64,000 nucleotides of DNA from Buttiauxella massiliensis (GTDB taxonomy: Bacteria; Pseudomonadota; Gammaproteobacteria; Enterobacterales; Enterobacteriaceae): contig NZ_LR722657.1 of NCBI RefSeq assembly GCF_902500225.1, forward strand, positions 1 to 64,000, read 5' to 3'. The notes beneath the pieces are model-generated. The model saw only the letters and a list, made by a program, of their open reading frames with translations, had not been told where the DNA came from and did not search any database. The position numbers were made by a program, and so were the translations under genes. Below are positions 61,251 through 64,000 of this stretch, in pieces (within the stretch, counting starts at the first letter, position 1; every line of letters starts with the position of its first letter).

Positions 61251-61443
61251 TAATCTGCACACACTCAATAATGATAAAGTCAGGTTAAAGTTGCGTATAT
61301 CGGCTAGACTTAGTCATAACAGAAGGTAATGTCGTGGTCATTGACAGTTTATGTGTTTGTCACCACTTACTTTTTGGCGTATATGATGGAGAATGCCGGG
61401 ATACAGAGAGACCCGACTCTTTTAATCTTTCAAGGAGCAAAGA

Positions 61444-61629
61444 ATGCTGATTCTAACTCGTCGAGTTGGTGAGACCCTCATGATTGGGGATGAGGTGACC
61501 GTGACAGTGCTTGGGGTAAAAGGTAACCAGGTTCGTATTGGTGTTAATGCCCCTAAGGAAGTTTCTGTTCACCGTGAAGAGATCTACCAACGTATCCAGG
61601 CTGAAAAATCGCAACAAACGAGTTACTAA
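61444..61629 (+). CDS. csrA: Carbon storage regulator CsrA
   Basis: Global RNA-binding regulator that blocks or stabilises mRNAs carrying GGA motifs and is itself held by CsrB/CsrC, whose synthesis depends on the BarA kinase encoded at the other end of the window. The 61-residue protein is identical in length to E. coli, with the RNA-binding strands [15 protein letters not shown] and the VAP-like stretch [17 protein letters not shown]. The ribosome site CAAGGAGCAAAG contains a GGA, which fits CsrA autoregulation. The 249 bp upstream hold the alaS terminator and probable promoters. Confidence 0.99.
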   Translation: MLILTRRVGETLMIGDEVTVTVLGVKGNQVRIGVNAPKEVSVHREEIYQRIQAEKSQQTSY

Positions 61630-61636
61630 AGTTACT

Positions 61637-61670
61637 GCGTCTCGCTAATCACTAGCGAGACGCTTCCTTT
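61637..61670 (+). terminator. Intrinsic terminator after csrA
   Basis: Stem GCGTCTCGCT / AGCGAGACGC with a seven-base loop and TTCCTTT tail. Confidence 0.88.
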
Positions 61671-61954
61671 AGCGCACCATTTTCTTCGCTTTATCCCGCA
61701 ATACTCCCTTCATTTCTCGTTATCACCATAATTTCTTATTCATCCCGAATGCTTTCATTTTGCTATTACCCTTATCCTGTCTGTTGATAAAACACTCTTT
61801 TTGCTGTCAATTCGGCCTGATTGTGCGTGAAGTGTGCAATTGATTATTAGTTGGGAAAAATTGTTTGACTTATAAGTGCAGGAAAGTAATATGTGCGCCA
61901 CGCAGTGCCGATGAGCAGAAACAAGTTCAACGGTACACCTCGAAAGAGGCGTGT

Positions 61955-62047
61955 GGTGAGGTGGCCGAGAGGCTGAAGGCGCTCCCCTGCTAAGGGAGTA
62001 TGCGGTCAAAAGCTGCATCCGGGGTTCGAATCCCCGCCTCACCGCCA
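61955..62047 (+). tRNA. serV: tRNA-Ser (anticodon GCU)
   Basis: A 93-base class II tRNA with acceptor GGTGAGG / CCTCACC, encoded GCCA end, anticodon stem-loop CTCCCCTGCTAAGGGAG (GCU, reading AGC/AGU) and a long variable arm. It matches the E. coli serV gene, which also heads an arg tRNA cluster. It is the first gene of a five-tRNA operon. Confidence 0.98.
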
Positions 62048-62051
62048 TTTT

Positions 62052-62128
62052 GCACCCATAGCTCAGCTGGATAGAGTACTCGGCTACGAACCGAGCGGTC
62101 GGAAGTTCGAATCTTCCTGGGTGCACCA
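62052..62128 (+). tRNA. tRNA-Arg (anticodon ACG), copy 1
   Basis: A 77-base tRNA with acceptor GCACCCA / TGGGTGC, encoded CCA, and anticodon loop CTACGAA (ACG, edited to ICG by TadA, reading CGU/CGC/CGA). It lies four bases after tRNA-Ser and corresponds to the argV/Y/Z/Q group of E. coli. The four copies here appear identical. Confidence 0.98.
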
Positions 62129-62181
62129 TTCTTCCTACTACCATTTTGCGACGGTAGTGTTCCAAAGAAAGTTAATTTCTT

Positions 62182-62260
62182 AAGGAGCGACAGGGAGAAA
62201 ACGTTGCTTTAGCAACGGCCCGTTTGGGCAAGCACCGTGAGTAACTCTCCGGATGCACCA
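62182..62260 (+). repeat. tRNA-operon spacer repeat A, ending in a partial tRNA-Arg 3' end
   Basis: Between tRNA-Arg copies 1 and 2 lies a unit with hairpin cgttgctttagcaacg, the motif gcccgtttgggc, and an end ggatgcacca that resembles the tRNA 3' end ggtgcacca. A related unit follows copy 4. It is similar in plan to the tyrT repeats of E. coli, which also carry tRNA 3' ends. Confidence 0.6.
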
Positions 62261-62324
62261 TCTAGTTTGATGTTGTTTAGAACAACAAACAGCATTAAGT
62301 CAGCAGTAAAAGAAGTAATCCTGT

Positions 62325-62401
62325 GCACCCATAGCTCAGCTGGATAGAGTACTCGGCTACGAACCGAGCGGTCGGAAGTTCGAATCTTCCTGGGTGCACC
62401 A
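62325..62401 (+). tRNA. tRNA-Arg (anticodon ACG), copy 2
   Basis: Same 77-base sequence as copy 1, including CCA. The 196-base spacer before it carries repeat A and must be removed during processing. Confidence 0.98.
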
Positions 62402-62463
62402 TTCTTCTTCGATATTGTAGTAAGTTCAACGACATTGAATCAGCAGTAAAGTAATACCCCGAT

Positions 62464-62540
62464 GCACCCATAGCTCAGCTGGATAGAGTACTCGGCTACG
62501 AACCGAGCGGTCGGAAGTTCGAATCTTCCTGGGTGCACCA
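62464..62540 (+). tRNA. tRNA-Arg (anticodon ACG), copy 3
   Basis: Same 77-base sequence. The spacers before and after it are 62 and 64 bases long and similar to each other, starting ttcttcttcgat, a sign that tRNA plus spacer was duplicated in tandem. Confidence 0.98.
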
Positions 62541-62604
62541 TTCTTCTTCGATGTTACGGCAAGTTCAGTAATATCGAGTCAGAAGTCAAAAGCAGTAACC
62601 CGAT

Positions 62605-62681
62605 GCACCCATAGCTCAGCTGGATAGAGTACTCGGCTACGAACCGAGCGGTCGGAAGTTCGAATCTTCCTGGGTGCACCA
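62605..62681 (+). tRNA. tRNA-Arg (anticodon ACG), copy 4
   Basis: Same 77-base sequence, last tRNA of the operon. It is followed by repeat B, which contains a further copy of the tRNA 3' 19 bases. Confidence 0.98.
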
Positions 62682-62732
62682 TATTTCCTCCAAATACCAG
62701 TAATGGTAGCGCTTCAGAGAAATTCGATTTCT

Positions 62733-62815
62733 CAGCAAGCACAAGGGAAGATAACGTTGCTTCAGCAACGGCCCGAAGGGTGAGCCTTCGGCGAGTAATC
62801 TTCCTGGGTGCACCA
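62733..62815 (+). repeat. tRNA-operon repeat B with a 19-base copy of the tRNA-Arg 3' end
   Basis: Contains hairpins gttgcttcagcaac and ccgaagggtgagccttcgg, then aatcttcctgggtgcacca, exact to the last 19 bases of tRNA-Arg including CCA. It is related to repeat A. The two stable hairpins could end the operon transcript or form a small by-product RNA. Confidence 0.65.
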
Positions 62816-62976
62816 TCTTTTCCAAGTTTTACCTCCTGAATTTCAAAAACAAAATCCCCTATAGCGCCATATTTACCCATTAGTCACCTTCTGAACTATC
62901 TCAATTACAAATAAGCGACAATATTATTGGTTTACGATAAAGTAACGCCTCAATATTGAGTGATGTGAGGGATGAG

Positions 62977-63543
62977 ATGTACGAACGTTACGAAGGTCTA
63001 ATTTTCGATATGGACGGAACCATCCTCGATACCGAACCTACACATCGCAAGGCGTGGCGTGAGACGCTGGCAGGCTATGGCATGCAATTCGATGAACAAG
63101 CAATGGTTGCGTTGAATGGTTCACCTACCTGGCGTATTGCACAGGCAATTATCGAACTCAATCGTGCAGATCTTGACCCTCATCGCCTGGCGCAAGAAAA
63201 GACGCAAGCCGTGAGAGCTATGCTTCTTGATACTGTGCGCCCACTTCCCCTCATTGATATTGTCAAATCCTGGCATGGGCGTCGCCCAATGGCTGTAGGT
63301 ACGGGCAGTGAAAGCGATATCGCCGAAGCGCTGCTCAACCATTTAGGCTTACGGCAGTATTTCTCTGCTGTTGTTGCCGCAGACCATGTCAAAAATCACA
63401 AACCCGCTCCCGATACTTTTTTGCTGTGCGCTGAATTAATGGGCGTCGCACCAAATAAATGTGTGGTGTTTGAAGATGCAGATTTTGGCCTGGAAGCTGC
63501 AAGAGCGGCGGGAATGGATGGCGTGGACGTCCGTTTGCTGTGA
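62977..63543 (+). CDS. yqaB: Fructose-1-phosphate/6-phosphogluconate phosphatase YqaB (HAD family)
   Basis: Cytoplasmic HAD phosphatase of 188 residues. Motif I is FDMDGTILDTEP (nucleophile Asp), motif II lies in AVGTGSES, motif III Lys is in VKNHKPAPDTF, and motif IV is VFEDADFGLEAA. E. coli YqaB acts on fructose 1-phosphate and related sugar phosphates. The ATG chosen gives MYERYEGLIFDMDG with GAGGGATGAG upstream; the frame extends seven codons further without family support. It overlaps yqaA by 4 bp. Confidence 0.96.
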   Translation: MYERYEGLIFDMDGTILDTEPTHRKAWRETLAGYGMQFDEQAMVALNGSPTWRIAQAIIELNRADLDPHRLAQEKTQAVRAMLLDTVRPLPLIDIVKSWHGRRPMAVGTGSESDIAEALLNHLGLRQYFSAVVAADHVKNHKPAPDTFLLCAELMGVAPNKCVVFEDADFGLEAARAAGMDGVDVRLL

Positions 63544-63968
63544 GTGAAGGACTATCACTTTTTTCATTATTTACCAGTAGCTTTCTAAGCGCTACGTTAT
63601 TGCCAGGAAGTTCCGAAGTGGTGCTGGTAGCACTATTAGTTGCAGGCTCTGGCCCAACCTGGCTACTCATCTTAATAGCAACAATGGGTAATAGCCTTGG
63701 CGGCTTAACTAACGTTATTCTGGGGCGCTTTTTTCCATTGCGGGAACAATCGCGCTGGTATGGGAAAGCAACTGGCTGGCTGGTACGTTTCGGCCCGGCA
63801 ACATTATTACTCAGTTGGCTGCCTGTAGTAGGCGATCTACTGTGCCTGTTAGCTGGCTTATTACGAATGAACTGGGGACCGGTAATCTTTTTTTTATGCC
63901 TTGGTAAAGCGCTTCGCTATATCGTTGTAGCGGCTGCAACGGTACAGGGCATCGCGTGGTGGCACTAA
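63540..63968 (+). CDS. yqaA: DedA-like inner-membrane protein YqaA
   Basis: A 142-residue membrane protein of the SNARE-associated/DedA-related (VTT) family, function not established. It starts at GTG inside the yqaB stop (GTGA). Conserved stretches are FTSSFLSATLLPGSSEVVLVALL, ATMGNSLGGLTNVILGRFFP, LLSWLPVVGDLLCLLAG and FFLCLGKALRYIVVAAA. There are about four hydrophobic segments. It follows yqaB as in E. coli. Confidence 0.94.
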   Translation: MSEGLSLFSLFTSSFLSATLLPGSSEVVLVALLVAGSGPTWLLILIATMGNSLGGLTNVILGRFFPLREQSRWYGKATGWLVRFGPATLLLSWLPVVGDLLCLLAGLLRMNWGPVIFFLCLGKALRYIVVAAATVQGIAWWH

Positions 63969-63980
63969 TTGCATGGACTG

Positions 63981-64000
63981 AAATACCCGTTATCTTTCAA
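63981..64000 (+). repeat. Possible start of another ERIC element at the window edge
   Basis: The last 20 bases, aaatacccgttatctttcaa, match the outer arm of the other copies (tacccgtcatacttcaa). The rest would lie outside the window. Confidence 0.5.

Noticed and set aside
61755-62165. Minus-strand frames over the tRNA genes giving peptides such as HPGRFELPTARF
   Set aside because: They are translations of tRNA genes on the wrong strand; such peptides are common annotation artefacts in tRNA clusters.
62325-62681. Regularly spaced identical 77-bp units that look CRISPR-like
   Set aside because: The repeats are complete tRNA-Arg genes with CCA ends, and the spacers are similar to each other, unlike CRISPR spacers.

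Overview
The window is a chromosomal segment of a member of the Enterobacteriaceae, close to but distinct from Escherichia coli. Gene order follows the E. coli backbone (gud locus, barA, rlmD, relA, mazG, pyrG, eno, queE/queD, cysJIH, iap, cysDNC, ftsB-ispD-ispF-truD, surE-pcm-nlpD-rpoS, mutS, mltB, srl/gut, pncC-recA-recX-alaS-csrA, serV/arg tRNAs, yqaBA). Many proteins have exactly the E. coli length (BarA 918, MutS 853, RpoS 330, CysD/N/C 302/475/201, CsrA 61). Six or seven copies of an ERIC element and several REP/BIME palindromes also point to this family. The genus cannot be fixed from this sequence; Buttiauxella, Kluyvera or Citrobacter relatives are plausible.

Layout. 1-0.5 kb: the right end of an IS3-family insertion sequence and a decayed gene tail. 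0.5-5.6 kb: D-glucarate genes gudP-gudX-gudD and a glycerate kinase, separated by ERIC elements; gudX has lost about 150 internal codons in frame. 5.6-16.2 kb: barA, rlmD, relA, mazG, pyrG, eno, with no mazEF between relA and mazG. 16.3-19.9 kb: adhP, an M20 peptidase, queE, queD. 20.2-24.6 kb: cysJIH. 24.6-31.9 kb: an accessory cluster at the place where E. coli K-12 carries its type I-E CRISPR-Cas locus. It encodes a ManD-type mannonate dehydratase, a sodium:solute symporter, a DEH-reductase-like SDR, a GntR/FadR regulator and a cytoplasmic PL17-like oligo-uronide lyase. Palindromes of the form ATTAGT-N3-ACTAAT recur in front of its transcription units. 31.9-39.3 kb: iap, cysDNC, ygbE, ftsB, ispD, ispF, truD. 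39.3-40.4 kb: an AT-rich insert with a broken LysR gene, separating truD from surE. 40.4-48.2 kb: surE, pcm, nlpD, rpoS, mutS, mltB, with an ERIC element inside the rpoS leader. 48.2-53.1 kb: the sorbitol (srl/gut) operon on the minus strand. 53.3-55.9 kb: a zinc-type ABC importer with a Zur-like box and a possible 37-residue membrane peptide at its head. 56.0-61.6 kb: pncC, recA, recX, alaS, csrA. 61.9-62.8 kb: tRNA-Ser(GCU), four tRNA-Arg(ACG) and two repeats that end in a tRNA 3' end. 63.0-64.0 kb: yqaB and yqaA.

How the genes work together. CysJ/CysI (sulfite reductase), CysH (PAPS reductase) and CysD/N/C (ATP sulfurylase and APS kinase) give most of assimilatory sulfate reduction. GudP/GudD and the glycerate kinase serve glucarate use. 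In the accessory cluster the symporter would import oligo-uronides (best guess oligoalginate), the lyase would release DEH, and the SDR would reduce DEH to KDG. ManD would bring D-mannonate to the same KDG pool, and the GntR protein would control the set. The cluster's substrate, the Zur box and the small peptide are inferences that need testing.
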